Origin: Nereida sp. MMG025
GTDB lineage: Bacteria; Pseudomonadota; Alphaproteobacteria; Rhodobacterales; Rhodobacteraceae
Direction of reading: 5' to 3'
Length of the DNA stretch: 64,000 bases
Assembly (NCBI RefSeq): GCF_021654165.1
Contig: NZ_JAKFZN010000001.1
Location: 1 to 64,000, forward strand
Shown: positions 1 to 8,042 of the stretch, one piece after another
Layout of the letters: each line of letters begins with the position of its first letter
How positions within the stretch are numbered: the first letter of the stretch is position 1
The notes under the pieces: generated by a model
Databases searched by the model: none
What the model was told of the DNA's origin: nothing
Seen by the model: only the letters and a program-made list of their open reading frames with translations
Position numbers and translations under genes: made by a program

Positions 1-87
1 TTCGACTATGCCCGCCTGATCGCTGATGCGCAAGCCGAAGGTGACAGCGGCAAAGCAGCGGCGCTGCGCTCGAAGGCGAACTTCTAA
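1..87 (+). CDS. C-terminal end of an unidentified protein (5' truncated by the window edge)
   Basis: Frame 1 is open from the first base and ends at a TAA at 85-87. It gives 28 residues, charged and Ala-rich, ending in KANF. Codon use is like that of the neighbouring core genes. The piece is too short to assign a family. A hairpin followed by a T run lies about 60 bases downstream, which fits this being the real end of a transcript. Confidence 0.6.
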   Translation, partial: FDYARLIADAQAEGDSGKAAALRSKANF

Positions 88-149
88 ACCAGAAAAAACC
101 TCAACGGTTGATCAGGGTCCTCCCTGCCTGGTCAGCCGTCCCACAAAGT

Positions 150-180
150 CCCCGTTGGTTTGCCCACCACGGGGATTTTT
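150..180. terminator. Rho-independent terminator between converging genes
   Basis: CCCCGT (150-155 region) pairs with ACGGGG (169-174) around a loop of about 13 bases and is followed by ATTTTT. It lies between the rightward partial gene ending at 87 and the leftward YitT gene ending at 185, so it may serve the rightward transcript or both. Confidence 0.65.
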
Positions 181-184
181 GGTG

Positions 185-802
185 CTAGCGTCCGATATAG
201 CGATCTTGGCGGTGATTGACGCCGATGATCAGATTGACCACCACGGCACCGGCCAAGGACATCACCACAAGCATCGGATCGAGGACGAAAAACGCGGCCG
301 CAAAAAGCAGTGCGTCAAACCCCAACTGGACCCATCCCGCCTGTATTCCAAAACGGTCCTGCATCCAAAGTCCCAAAACGCCGATGCCGCCAAGGGATGC
401 GCCATGACGGAAAATCACGATCAATCCCAGACCGGCTGTCGCCCCTGCAAAGAATGCGGCAAACCACGGGTTGAGCGTTTCAAATGACAGGTAAAGCGGG
501 ACCAGTTCGGAAAACCCCGAAACCAGCGCGACAGCCAGAAACGTCTTGATTGTAAAACGTGCGCCAAGGCGAAGATAGCCAAGCACGTAGAACGGGATAT
601 TGACCAGAAAAAAGGTGACGGCGAAGGGCAGGGGCAGCACGTATGACAAAAGCACACCAAGCCCCGCCGTCTGGCCTGTGATCAGCCCGGACGCGGTAAG
701 AAACTGCACAGAGACGGCGCAAAGAAATGTCCCCAAAACAAAGGCTTGGGCGTCTTCATGCCAACTATGGCGAACGGATTTATGTGGCTCCTGACGGGCC
801 AT
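185..802 (-). CDS. YitT family integral membrane protein
   Basis: 205-residue inner-membrane protein with five or six hydrophobic segments (about residues 20-40, 45-70, 80-100, 108-130, 155-175 and 180-195). The GQTAGLGVLLSYV and GGIGVLGLWMQ stretches resemble the repeated glycine-rich segments of YitT/YczE-type proteins. Molecular function in this family is not established; some members are discussed as transporters. It is one base from the stop of icd, in the same direction, so the two are probably cotranscribed from the icd promoter. Family assignment is by recognition of the overall pattern; substrate unknown. Confidence 0.7.
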   Translation of the reverse strand: MARQEPHKSVRHSWHEDAQAFVLGTFLCAVSVQFLTASGLITGQTAGLGVLLSYVLPLPFAVTFFLVNIPFYVLGYLRLGARFTIKTFLAVALVSGFSELVPLYLSFETLNPWFAAFFAGATAGLGLIVIFRHGASLGGIGVLGLWMQDRFGIQAGWVQLGFDALLFAAAFFVLDPMLVVMSLAGAVVVNLIIGVNHRQDRYIGR

Positions 803-803
803 T

Positions 804-2012
804 TTACATGGCTTTGTTCAGGTTCTCGTCAATCTTCTCCAAAAAGCCTTCGGTTGTTAGCCAACCTTGGTTCGGACCAACAAGAAGTGCCAGATCTTTG
901 GTCATGGACCCGCTTTCGACCGTATCGACGATCACCTTTTCAAGTGTTTGCGCAAACTGCATCAGCTGTTTGTTTTCATCCAGTTTCGCCCGGTGTTTGA
1001 GCGCGCCCGTCCATGCATAGATCGACGCGATTGAGTTGGTGGATGTTGCCTCGCCGTTCTGGTGCTGACGGTAGTGGCGGGTGACTGTGCCGTGGGCCGC
1101 TTCGGCCTCGACGATCTTGCCATCGGGGGTCATCAGCTGGCTGGTCATCAAACCCAAAGAGCCAAACCCCTGCGCGACTGTATCGGACTGGACATCACCG
1201 TCATAGTTTTTGCAGGCCCAGACAAATTTACCCGACCATTTCATAGCACTTGCCACCATGTCGTCGATCAGGCGATGTTCGTACCACAAGTCGGCCTTTT
1301 TGAATTTGTCTGCAAATTCAGCGTCATAGATCTCTTGGAAGAGGTCTTTGAAACGCCCGTCATAGGCCTTGAGGATGGTATTTTTGGTCGACAGATACAC
1401 GGGCCAACCAATGTTGAGACCGTAATTGAAAGAGGCGCGCGCAAAGTCGCGAATACTGTCATCAAGGTTATACATCCCCATCGCCACACCTGCAGAGGGG
1501 CTGTCGAACACCTCTTTTTCGATGACCGTTCCGTCTTCGCCCACAAACTTCATGGTCAGTTTGCCAGGCCCCGGCATCAGAAAATCGGTGGCTTTATATT
1601 GATCGCCAAAGGCGTGGCGCCCGATCACAATCGGGTCCGTCCATCCGGGCACAAGCCGTGGCACGTTCTTGCAGATGATCGGCGCGCGGAACACAACACC
1701 GCCAAGGATGTTGCGGATGGTCCCGTTGGGACTGCGCCACATCTTTTTGAGGCCGAACTCTTCAACGCGGGCTTCGTCTGGCGTGATGGTCGCACATTTC
1801 ACGCCGACACCATATTTCTTGATGGCTTCGGCGGCATCAATGGTGATCTGGTCTTCGGTCTCGTCGCGGACCTCCATGCCCAGATCATAGTACTTCAGAT
1901 CGATGTCGAGGTAGGGTAGGATCAGCTTTTTCTTAATGAAATCCCACATGATGCGGGTCATCTCGTCCCCGTCCAGTTCCACAACGGGGTTTTCGACTTT
2001 GATCTTCGACAT
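804..2012 (-). CDS. icd: NADP-dependent isocitrate dehydrogenase, eukaryote-like type
   Basis: Oxidative decarboxylation of isocitrate to 2-oxoglutarate in the TCA cycle, cytoplasmic. 402 residues, normal for the homodimeric subfamily that includes mitochondrial/cytosolic IDH and most alphaproteobacterial enzymes (it differs from the E. coli type). The isocitrate-binding segment SPNGTIRN is at residues 94-101, and [13 protein letters not shown] at about 131-143 carries conserved active-site Arg and Asp. The start MSKIKVENP is preceded by AAAGGGAA at a good distance. The reading frame extends 17 codons further upstream, but that extension has no homologous look. The YitT gene follows immediately. 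No truncation or missing residue seen. Confidence 0.97.
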   Translation of the reverse strand: MSKIKVENPVVELDGDEMTRIMWDFIKKKLILPYLDIDLKYYDLGMEVRDETEDQITIDAAEAIKKYGVGVKCATITPDEARVEEFGLKKMWRSPNGTIRNILGGVVFRAPIICKNVPRLVPGWTDPIVIGRHAFGDQYKATDFLMPGPGKLTMKFVGEDGTVIEKEVFDSPSAGVAMGMYNLDDSIRDFARASFNYGLNIGWPVYLSTKNTILKAYDGRFKDLFQEIYDAEFADKFKKADLWYEHRLIDDMVASAMKWSGKFVWACKNYDGDVQSDTVAQGFGSLGLMTSQLMTPDGKIVEAEAAHGTVTRHYRQHQNGEATSTNSIASIYAWTGALKHRAKLDENKQLMQFAQTLEKVIVDTVESGSMTKDLALLVGPNQGWLTTEGFLEKIDENLNKAM

Positions 2013-2101
2013 GATGTGTTCCCTTTGGTTGGCCTTACCTTTGAGTGTCGGATAGCCGATCATCGGTCAAATGAAAAGCGATGTATGCGTTTGTATACCG
2101 C

Positions 2102-3250
2102 CTATGTTTTATGCGCTTCAAACCATGCTTCGATCCGTGGATGCAGGGCTGCCCAGATCGCGGGGGCCCCACGTTTGACCTTGGTTCCCACACGCGTTTC
2201 CAGTTGTGCGGGGGTTACCTTGTACTCAGGCCATGTGCCGCCGCCTGAACACAGGTTCGCCATAACGGGCTGCACACGGTCAAGCGATTTGCCAAATACG
2301 GCGTCCGCGCTCTGGGCGGCTTCAAATTCTTGCCAAAGCGCGAGAAGGTCAGCACCGCAGGGCTTGGGCAGAAGGCCAAAGATACGGCGGGCGGCTTTCA
2401 GTTCCCGTGCCTCGATATCGGTTTGATCGAAGTCACCGTGTATGGGGGTGTCGCCCACATCAATTTCCACCAGATCATGGATCAGCAACATGCGGATGAC
2501 GCGGCTGACGTTTGATGGGGTGATGCTATGGTCGGCCAAAACAAGGGCGAACAGGCACAGGTGCCACGAATGTTCACCAGAGTTTTCGCGCCGCGAGCCC
2601 TGCAAAATCGGTGTGGCCCGCAAAACATGTTTGAGCGCATCGGTCTGGGCAATAAACCCTGCGACGCGTCCAAGGGGCGTGTCATCTGAACGCCCGTCCA
2701 CCATCGCTTGGATCAGATGGTAGGCATCGGGCCAAATGGTTTGCAGACGCGCCACGCGCCCCGTTTTCAGGTTGTCGATGCTGATTTGCAGGTGCGCAGC
2801 CGTTGGGCTGCGGCCCATAAGGGTCATGATCTCGGGGTGCAGCCAATCGCAGGCGCGGGCAAATTGCGCCGTTGCGCTATCGCTTGTTTCGAACTCTTGC
2901 CAAAGGGCGCGCAGAGCGCTTCCCTGCGCTGATGGCAATATCGCATACAGCCGGTCTGCCGCGGCCTGTTCCTTGGCGGCAATCGCCTGTGGATCGTGGC
3001 GTTGGTGGATGGGGTGATCGCCTGCATCAATTTCGACCAGATCATGCAGGATCAGCATTGCAATCGCGCGATCCACGTCCACGTCCTGCGGAAAATAGGG
3101 CGCAGCAACCAGCGCCAAAAGCGCCACATGCCAGCTGTGTTCTGCCGTGTTTTCGCGCCGTGTGGCATCAAGCAGTGTGTTGTTGCGGATCACGTTTTTG
3201 AGTTTGTCAGCTTCCGTTAGGAATTCCAGTTGGCAGCTAAGGCTATTCAC
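2102..3250 (-). CDS. Tandem HD-domain phosphohydrolase (two YfbR/HDDC2-type domains)
   Basis: 382 residues built from two homologous halves. Each half carries the metal-binding signature of 5'-deoxynucleotidase-like HD proteins: RRENTAEHSWH (31-41) with HDLVEID (69-75), and RRENSGEHSWH (220-230) with HDLVEID (258-264). Single-domain relatives of about 190-200 residues hydrolyse deoxynucleoside monophosphates. Here both halves keep the His and Asp ligands, so both may be active. The start is GTG at 3250, overlapping the TGA of the upstream small gene (GTGA), which implies translational coupling. The product is a probable cytoplasmic nucleotidase; the exact substrate is not visible. Confidence 0.8.
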   Translation of the reverse strand: MNSLSCQLEFLTEADKLKNVIRNNTLLDATRRENTAEHSWHVALLALVAAPYFPQDVDVDRAIAMLILHDLVEIDAGDHPIHQRHDPQAIAAKEQAAADRLYAILPSAQGSALRALWQEFETSDSATAQFARACDWLHPEIMTLMGRSPTAAHLQISIDNLKTGRVARLQTIWPDAYHLIQAMVDGRSDDTPLGRVAGFIAQTDALKHVLRATPILQGSRRENSGEHSWHLCLFALVLADHSITPSNVSRVIRMLLIHDLVEIDVGDTPIHGDFDQTDIEARELKAARRIFGLLPKPCGADLLALWQEFEAAQSADAVFGKSLDRVQPVMANLCSGGGTWPEYKVTPAQLETRVGTKVKRGAPAIWAALHPRIEAWFEAHKT

Positions 3251-3474
3251 CCCTGGCCAGCCTCGTGATCATCCAAAGTCTTTGCCAAAAACGCGCGGCC
3301 TTTTTCGAATGCCATGCGCGTGCGGACGGCTGTCAGAAAAGCCTCTTCCAAGGTCTGCGAGGATGCAGCCAATACATCGCCCATCCGCATAAAAAGGCGA
3401 TCATCGCCGATCTTCTTTTGCACCGCGATACATTCGTCTGCCAGCTTGTTGGCAAGTTCGGTCAGATCAGACAT
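3247..3474 (-). CDS. Small conserved-looking hypothetical protein (75 aa)
   Basis: 75 residues, predicted mostly helical, with no Cys or clear motif. The sequence begins MSDLTELANKLADEC and contains RLFMRMGDVLAASSQTLEEAF. It sits between the alpha/beta hydrolase (stop at 3478, 3 bases before this start) and the HD protein, whose GTG start overlaps this stop. This tight spacing in a three-gene leftward operon is the main support for it being real. Function unknown. Confidence 0.75.
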   Translation of the reverse strand: MSDLTELANKLADECIAVQKKIGDDRLFMRMGDVLAASSQTLEEAFLTAVRTRMAFEKGRAFLAKTLDDHEAGQG

Positions 3475-3477
3475 GGG

Positions 3478-4131
3478 CTAGCGCGTATTCTCGGTTAGGC
3501 GGCGCTGGACATATTCGGTCGTCGTGTCGATCAGCGTGTCCATGTGATCATTCTCAAAGAAGTGGCCTGCGCCTTGCACTTCTTCATGGGTGATGGTGAT
3601 GCCCTTTTGCTCGTGCAGCTTGTTGACCAGCCCAACGGTATCGGCGGGCGGGGCCACGCGGTCATTTGAACCGTTTATGATCAGGCCAGATGACGGGCAG
3701 GGTGCAAGGAAGCTGAAGTCATACATATTGGCGGGGGGCGATACGCTGATAAAGCCCGTGATTTCGGGGCGGCGCATCAAAAGCTGCATGCCGATCCACG
3801 CACCAAAGCTGAAGCCCGCAACCCAACAGTGTTTGGAGTTGTTGTTCATCGATTGCAGGTAGTCCAATGCGCTTGCCGCATCCGAAAGCTCACCGATGCC
3901 CTGATCATATTCACCTTGGCTGCGCCCGACGCCGCGGAAGTTGAAGCGCAACACGGTGAAGCCCATGTTGTAGAATGCGTAGTGCAGATTGTAGACGACT
4001 TTGTTGTTCATCGTGCCGCCAAATTGCGGGTGCGGATGCAGCACAATCGCGATTGGCGCGTCCTTTTCCTTTTGGGGGTGGTAGCGGCCTTCCAAGCGAC
4101 CCTCTGGGCCTGGGAAAATGACTTCGGGCAT
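3478..4131 (-). CDS. Alpha/beta hydrolase of the COG2945 type
   Basis: 217 residues with a complete alpha/beta-hydrolase triad: nucleophile Ser108 in GFSFG (106-110), Asp157 in NGSNDRVAPP and His190 in GAGHFF. The HPHPQFGGTMNNKVV segment near residues 32-46 is typical of the small cytosolic hydrolase group related to dienelactone hydrolases. Natural substrate unknown. It is the first gene of a leftward operon with the 75-residue protein and the tandem HD protein. Its start is about 70 bases from the Irr-box-like palindrome at 4203-4219, shared with the divergent iscR operon, so it could respond to the same regulator. Confidence 0.85.
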   Translation of the reverse strand: MPEVIFPGPEGRLEGRYHPQKEKDAPIAIVLHPHPQFGGTMNNKVVYNLHYAFYNMGFTVLRFNFRGVGRSQGEYDQGIGELSDAASALDYLQSMNNNSKHCWVAGFSFGAWIGMQLLMRRPEITGFISVSPPANMYDFSFLAPCPSSGLIINGSNDRVAPPADTVGLVNKLHEQKGITITHEEVQGAGHFFENDHMDTLIDTTTEYVQRRLTENTR

Positions 4132-4181
4132 ATCTGCGCCTTTTTATTCTGTGGCAGTTCTGACGGACGCTTTTGCTATTC

Positions 4182-4210
4182 TTGACGAATTTACTAAAGC
4201 ACTTTAGAAC
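4182..4210 (+). promoter_or_regulatory. Predicted sigma-70 promoter of the iscR-suf operon
   Basis: TTGACG (4182-4187) and TAGAAC (4205-4210) are separated by 17 bases and lie about 105 bases before the iscR start. The -10 element overlaps the ICE palindrome at 4203-4219, the arrangement expected for repression by occlusion. This is inferred from consensus only. Confidence 0.5.
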
Positions 4211-4219
4211 CATTCTAAT
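4203..4219. promoter_or_regulatory. Irr box (iron control element) upstream of iscR
   Basis: TTTAGAACCATTCTAAT is an inverted repeat of TTAGAA around a 3-base spacer, matching the ICE pattern TTAGAA-N3-TTCTAA described for the haem-responsive regulator Irr in alphaproteobacteria. It is in the divergent region between the alpha/beta hydrolase and iscR and overlaps the predicted -10 element. It would let Irr repress suf expression, linking cluster assembly to iron and haem status. Confidence 0.65.
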
Positions 4220-4316
4220 TCGCGCACCTTAACGGCGTCAGATGGACCTAATCGCTCTGGGCGCAGACGTCAATCAATACGCGCCAATCCATCAGGTGAA
4301 AGAAGGGGGGCAAGCC

Positions 4317-4775
4317 ATGAAATTAAGCACCAAGGGCCGCTATGCGATGGTCGCTTTGGCGGATTTGGCATTGCAACCTGCCGATGCGCTCACCTCGCTT
4401 GGGGAAATCTCAAAGCGTCAGGACATATCGCTTCCGTATCTAGAGCAGTTGTTCGTCAAACTGCGCAAAGCCGATCTGGTGGCTTCTGTGCGCGGCCCTG
4501 GCGGCGGGTATCGTCTGTCGCGCTCTGCCAGTGATATTCGCGTGGTCGATATCCTGTCGGCGGTCGATGAAACCGTCAACGCGCTTCATACAGGCGCGGG
4601 GGCAAGCGGCGGGTCATCGGGCAGCCGTGCGCAATCCATGACCAATCGTTTGTGGGAAGGGCTGAGCGCCCATGTCTATGTGTTTTTGCACCAAACCCGC
4701 CTGAGTGATGTGGTGGGCAATGGTCTTGCACCGTGCCCCGCTGTGCCGGGACTGTTTGAGGTGGTGGACGAGTGA
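4317..4775 (+). CDS. iscR: Rrf2-family regulator IscR, lacking the usual three-cysteine cluster site
   Basis: 152-residue winged-helix regulator. The N-terminal MKLSTKGRYAMVALADLAL and the recognition region with PYLEQLFVKLRKADLV and RGPGGGYRLSR (residues 40-69) are classical IscR/Rrf2 features. In most IscR proteins three Cys follow at about 92-104. Here that stretch (NALHTGAGASGGSSGSR) has none, and the only Cys is at 140. Atypical IscR proteins are known from Rhodobacter relatives. The start is chosen at the ATG after GAAGGGGGG; an upstream in-frame ATG at 4242 has no ribosome site. It heads the suf operon; its stop overlaps the next start (GTGA). Confidence 0.92.
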   Translation: MKLSTKGRYAMVALADLALQPADALTSLGEISKRQDISLPYLEQLFVKLRKADLVASVRGPGGGYRLSRSASDIRVVDILSAVDETVNALHTGAGASGGSSGSRAQSMTNRLWEGLSAHVYVFLHQTRLSDVVGNGLAPCPAVPGLFEVVDE

Positions 4776-5812
4776 GCCGCGTTTACCTCGATCATAATGC
4801 AACCACGCCCCTGCGTACCGAGGCGCGTGCGGCGATGATTTCTGCGATGGATGTTTTGGGCAACCCAAGCTCTGTTCATGCAGAAGGGCGTGTTGCCAAA
4901 GGGTTGATTGAAACGGCCCGCGCCCAAGTGGCCGAGGCATTGGGCGCGAGCGGGTGCGATATTGTCTTTACGTCTGGTGCCACCGAAAGCGCCGCGCTGG
5001 CCCTTGCGGGACGCGGTTTGCACGGCGCGGATATCGAACATGATGCTGTTGCGGCGTGGATCACGCCTGATCTGGCCATGGTGAACGGGCAGGTGCAGAT
5101 AGCTGATCCCGCGCAGTCTTGTGTGCAATTGGCCAACTCCGAAACGGGCATCGTTCAGGATCTGCCGCAAGGTGTGGCTGTCAGCGATATGACGCAGGCT
5201 TTCGGCAAACTGCCGCTTGCTTTCAATTGGGCTGGTGCTGGCATGGGATTGGTGAGCGCGCATAAACTGGGTGGGCCAAAGGGCATTGGGGCCCTCGTCT
5301 TTCCACAAGGCACGGATGTCGCGGCACAGATCAAAGGGGGCGGGCAGGAAATGGGCCGCCGCTCTGGCACGGAAAACATCATCGGGATTGCTGGATTTGG
5401 GGCGGCGGCGCAGGCCGCGGCACAAGACCTTGCAGACGGAAAATGGGCGCGGATCGAAAAACTTAGAATAATTCTAGAAAACGCCCTTGCGGATGGTGCC
5501 AATCAGACTATTTTTGTCGGGAAAGAGAATAGACGCTTGCCGAACACAAGCTGTTTTATCCGCGAGGGATGGAAAGGCGAGACGCAGGTCATGGCAATGG
5601 ATCTTGCCGGGTTTGCAATTTCGGCGGGCAGTGCGTGTTCCAGCGGCAAGGTCAAGGCCAGCCGCGTGTTGAAGGCGATGGGATATTCCGAAGAGCAGGC
5701 CGCATCAGCGGTGCGCGTCTCTTTGGGTTTGGATACGACGGAAGCGCAGGTCCTGCAATTCGCGCAGGCTTGGCTGAAAGCAGAGAAACGGATGCGCAGC
5801 CGCGCAGCTTGA
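4772..5812 (+). CDS. Cysteine desulfurase, NifS/IscS (group I) type, short form
   Basis: PLP-dependent removal of sulfur from cysteine for Fe-S cluster assembly. 346 residues, shorter than the usual 380-405 of IscS. Key features remain: YLDHNATTP at the N-terminus, SGATES (69-74), Lys165 in SAHKLGGPKG for the PLP Schiff base, RRSGTENI, and the mobile-loop Cys289 in SAGSACSSGK. The canonical PLP aspartate region reads SDMTQAFGK. The GTG start overlaps the iscR stop. It is the second gene of the operon, which also encodes a group II SufS at its far end. An ICE-like palindrome lies inside the coding region at 5463-5477, where AGA and ATA, codons uncommon around here, are used. Confidence 0.9.
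   Translation: MSRVYLDHNATTPLRTEARAAMISAMDVLGNPSSVHAEGRVAKGLIETARAQVAEALGASGCDIVFTSGATESAALALAGRGLHGADIEHDAVAAWITPDLAMVNGQVQIADPAQSCVQLANSETGIVQDLPQGVAVSDMTQAFGKLPLAFNWAGAGMGLVSAHKLGGPKGIGALVFPQGTDVAAQIKGGGQEMGRRSGTENIIGIAGFGAAAQAAAQDLADGKWARIEKLRIILENALADGANQTIFVGKENRRLPNTSCFIREGWKGETQVMAMDLAGFAISAGSACSSGKVKASRVLKAMGYSEEQAASAVRVSLGLDTTEAQVLQFAQAWLKAEKRMRSRAA
5463..5477. promoter_or_regulatory. ICE/Irr-box-like palindrome inside the first desulfurase gene
   Basis: TTAGAATAATTCTAG carries the same TAGAA-N3-TTCTA core and spacing as the Irr box before iscR. It is intragenic, about 350 bases before the sufB start. It could be a second operator or roadblock, or a chance match in the codons for LRIIL. 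Confidence 0.4.
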
Positions 5813-5827
5813 AAAAGGGGAACGATC

Positions 5828-7330
5828 ATGGGTTTGGATGTCGAGGTCAAAGACGGCGTAGAAGAGGCCACCGTCGAGGCGGTCAAAGACCTGTCCACCT
5901 ACAAATACGGGTGGGAAACCGAGATCGAGATGGAATACGCCCCCAAAGGCGTAAACCCCGATATCGTCAAGCTGATTTCCGAAAAGAACGACGAACCAGA
6001 GTGGATGACTGAATGGCGTCTGCAAGCGTTCGAGCGGTGGGAAAAGATGACCGAGCCGAAATGGGCGATGGTCGACTACCCCAAGATCGATTTTCAGGAC
6101 CAGTACTATTACGCCCGCCCTGCCAGCATGACCGAAAAGCCCAAGTCGCTGGACGAGGTCGATCCCAAATTGCTGGAAACATACGCGAAACTTGGCATTC
6201 CATTGAAAGAGCAGGCTATTCTCGCAGGTGTTGAGATGCCCGAAGAAGAGCGCAAAGTCGCTGTTGATGCGGTGTTCGATTCCGTTTCGCTTGGGACAAC
6301 TTTCAAGGACGAACTGGCCAAGGCCGGCGTGATCTTCTGCTCGATTTCTGAGGCGATCAAAGAACATCCGGAATTGGTTAAGAAATACCTCGGATCGGTC
6401 GTACCGGTGTCGGACAACTATTATGCCACGCTAAATTCGGCCGTGTTCTCGGATGGCTCGTTCGTTTACGTGCCGCCAGGCGTGCGCTGCCCGATGGAGC
6501 TATCCACTTACTTCCGTATCAATGCCGAAAACACGGGTCAGTTCGAACGCACTCTGATCATTGCCGATAAAGGCAGTTATGTGTCCTATCTGGAAGGCTG
6601 CACAGCGCCCAAGCGCGATGTGGCGCAGCTGCATGCGGCGGTGGTCGAGATCATCATCGAAGAAGACGCCGAAGTGAAATATTCGACCGTGCAGAACTGG
6701 TTCCCCGGGGACGAGGACGGCAAAGGTGGCATTTATAACTTCGTGACCAAACGCGCCGATTGTCGTGGTGATCGCGCCAAGGTGATGTGGACGCAGGTGG
6801 AAACAGGGTCCGCGGTGACATGGAAGTACCCAAGCTGCATCCTGCGCGGTGACGACACGCAGGGCGAGTTTTATTCCATTGCCATCGCCAACAATTACCA
6901 GCAGGCGGACACTGGCACCAAGATGGTTCATCTTGGCAAGAACACCAAGTCGCGTATCGTGTCCAAAGGCATCAGCGCGGGTAAGGCGCAAAACACCTAC
7001 CGTGGTCTGGTGTCTATGCACCCGAAAGCCAAAAATTCGCGCAACTACACCCAATGCGACAGCTTGCTGATCGGTGATAAATGCGGCGCGCACACCGTCC
7101 CGTATATCGAAGTGAAAAACAACAGCAGCCGTGTTGAGCACGAGGCAACCACCTCCAAAGTGGACGACGATCAGTTGTTCTATTGCCGTTCGCGCGGGAT
7201 GGACGAGGAAGAGGCTGTCGCCTTGGTCGTGAACGGCTTCTGTAAGGAAGTTCTGCAGGCCCTGCCGATGGAATTTGCGATGGAAGCACAGGCGCTGGTG
7301 GCCATCAGCCTTGAAGGGTCGGTCGGCTAG
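5828..7330 (+). CDS. sufB: SufB, scaffold subunit of the SufBCD Fe-S assembly complex
   Basis: 500 residues, full length for SufB (about 480-500). With SufC and SufD it forms the cytoplasmic scaffold on which clusters are built from SufS sulfur. The C-terminal [20 protein letters not shown] region, with the conserved His-Glu pair and Cys, and the central beta-helix repeats are recognisable. The ATG at 5828 follows AAAAAGGGG at suitable distance, 15 bases after the desulfurase stop. There are 97 bases to the next gene. No anomaly seen. Confidence 0.97.
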   Translation: MGLDVEVKDGVEEATVEAVKDLSTYKYGWETEIEMEYAPKGVNPDIVKLISEKNDEPEWMTEWRLQAFERWEKMTEPKWAMVDYPKIDFQDQYYYARPASMTEKPKSLDEVDPKLLETYAKLGIPLKEQAILAGVEMPEEERKVAVDAVFDSVSLGTTFKDELAKAGVIFCSISEAIKEHPELVKKYLGSVVPVSDNYYATLNSAVFSDGSFVYVPPGVRCPMELSTYFRINAENTGQFERTLIIADKGSYVSYLEGCTAPKRDVAQLHAAVVEIIIEEDAEVKYSTVQNWFPGDEDGKGGIYNFVTKRADCRGDRAKVMWTQVETGSAVTWKYPSCILRGDDTQGEFYSIAIANNYQQADTGTKMVHLGKNTKSRIVSKGISAGKAQNTYRGLVSMHPKAKNSRNYTQCDSLLIGDKCGAHTVPYIEVKNNSSRVEHEATTSKVDDDQLFYCRSRGMDEEEAVALVVNGFCKEVLQALPMEFAMEAQALVAISLEGSVG

Positions 7331-7427
7331 GCCGATGCATTCATGACCGTAATCGCCCAAATCCTGCCCAATTGTGGCCCAATCCGTTTTGTATCACGCG
7401 AAGTGACGCAAACGATTGGGCACGACT

Positions 7428-7952
7428 ATGGCTATCGACACAACCAGTTTCGACGCACGCATGAAGCGTATCAACAAAGCACATGGCAACGTCATGCACG
7501 GCGCGGGCGCGGGCAAACGCAAGTCGGGTATGGTAAAGGGCTTTTTGACGGGATTGGTCGCGTATATCGCCTTTTCACTGGCCGAATTGCACCTGATGGG
7601 AACCTTGCGCATCGGATTTCCGACGCTCGGCGCGCTGGCCATGGCACTGGCCGGAACTTTTGCAATCGGTTGGGGGTTGCGGAACTTTCTGAAGGTGCAG
7701 GGCAAGAAAGTGATGCAGGGCCATCTGGCGGGCATCGCGATTGCTGCGGCCACGCTTCACTTGGGCGCACATCTTGCACCAGCACAATTCGAAATGGCGT
7801 TTTCGTCGGACTGGGTCGCCACCGTGACCGAGCGGACAGAACCCACACTTTTGACGCGCAATGCGGGCATTTTGTCAGCGCAGAATACCGTCGTCACAGC
7901 GGTTTTGGACAGTCAGGTCTATCAGGACCTAACCAACCCAAAAGAACAGTAA
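7428..7952 (+). CDS. Small membrane protein of unknown function within the suf operon
   Basis: 174 residues from the ATG at 7428 (a TTG four codons upstream is possible). The N-terminus is basic (GAGAGKRKSGMVKG); two or three hydrophobic segments follow (about 35-52, 56-75, 90-112), then a soluble C-terminal tail of about 50 residues. No family recognised. It is placed between sufB and sufC, and a strong intrinsic terminator directly follows it (7982-8008), so part of the operon's transcripts probably ends here. Either a suf-linked membrane protein or a passenger. Confidence 0.75.
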   Translation: MAIDTTSFDARMKRINKAHGNVMHGAGAGKRKSGMVKGFLTGLVAYIAFSLAELHLMGTLRIGFPTLGALAMALAGTFAIGWGLRNFLKVQGKKVMQGHLAGIAIAAATLHLGAHLAPAQFEMAFSSDWVATVTERTEPTLLTRNAGILSAQNTVVTAVLDSQVYQDLTNPKEQ

Positions 7953-7981
7953 AAACACCCATAAACAATAACTTACGCAAT

Positions 7982-8008
7982 AAACCTCATGTATCACATG
8001 AGGTTTTT
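7982..8008 (+). terminator. Intrinsic terminator in front of sufC
   Basis: AAACCTCATG (7982-7991) pairs perfectly with CATGAGGTTT (7997-8006) around a 5-base loop, and a run of five T begins at 8004. This is a strong rho-independent terminator 35 bases before the sufC start and inside the suf operon, so it probably lowers sufCDS transcription relative to iscR-sufB, unless sufC has its own promoter. Confidence 0.8.
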
Positions 8009-8042
8009 GTGCTGCGTGACCATCAAAGCCGAGGGGGCAATC

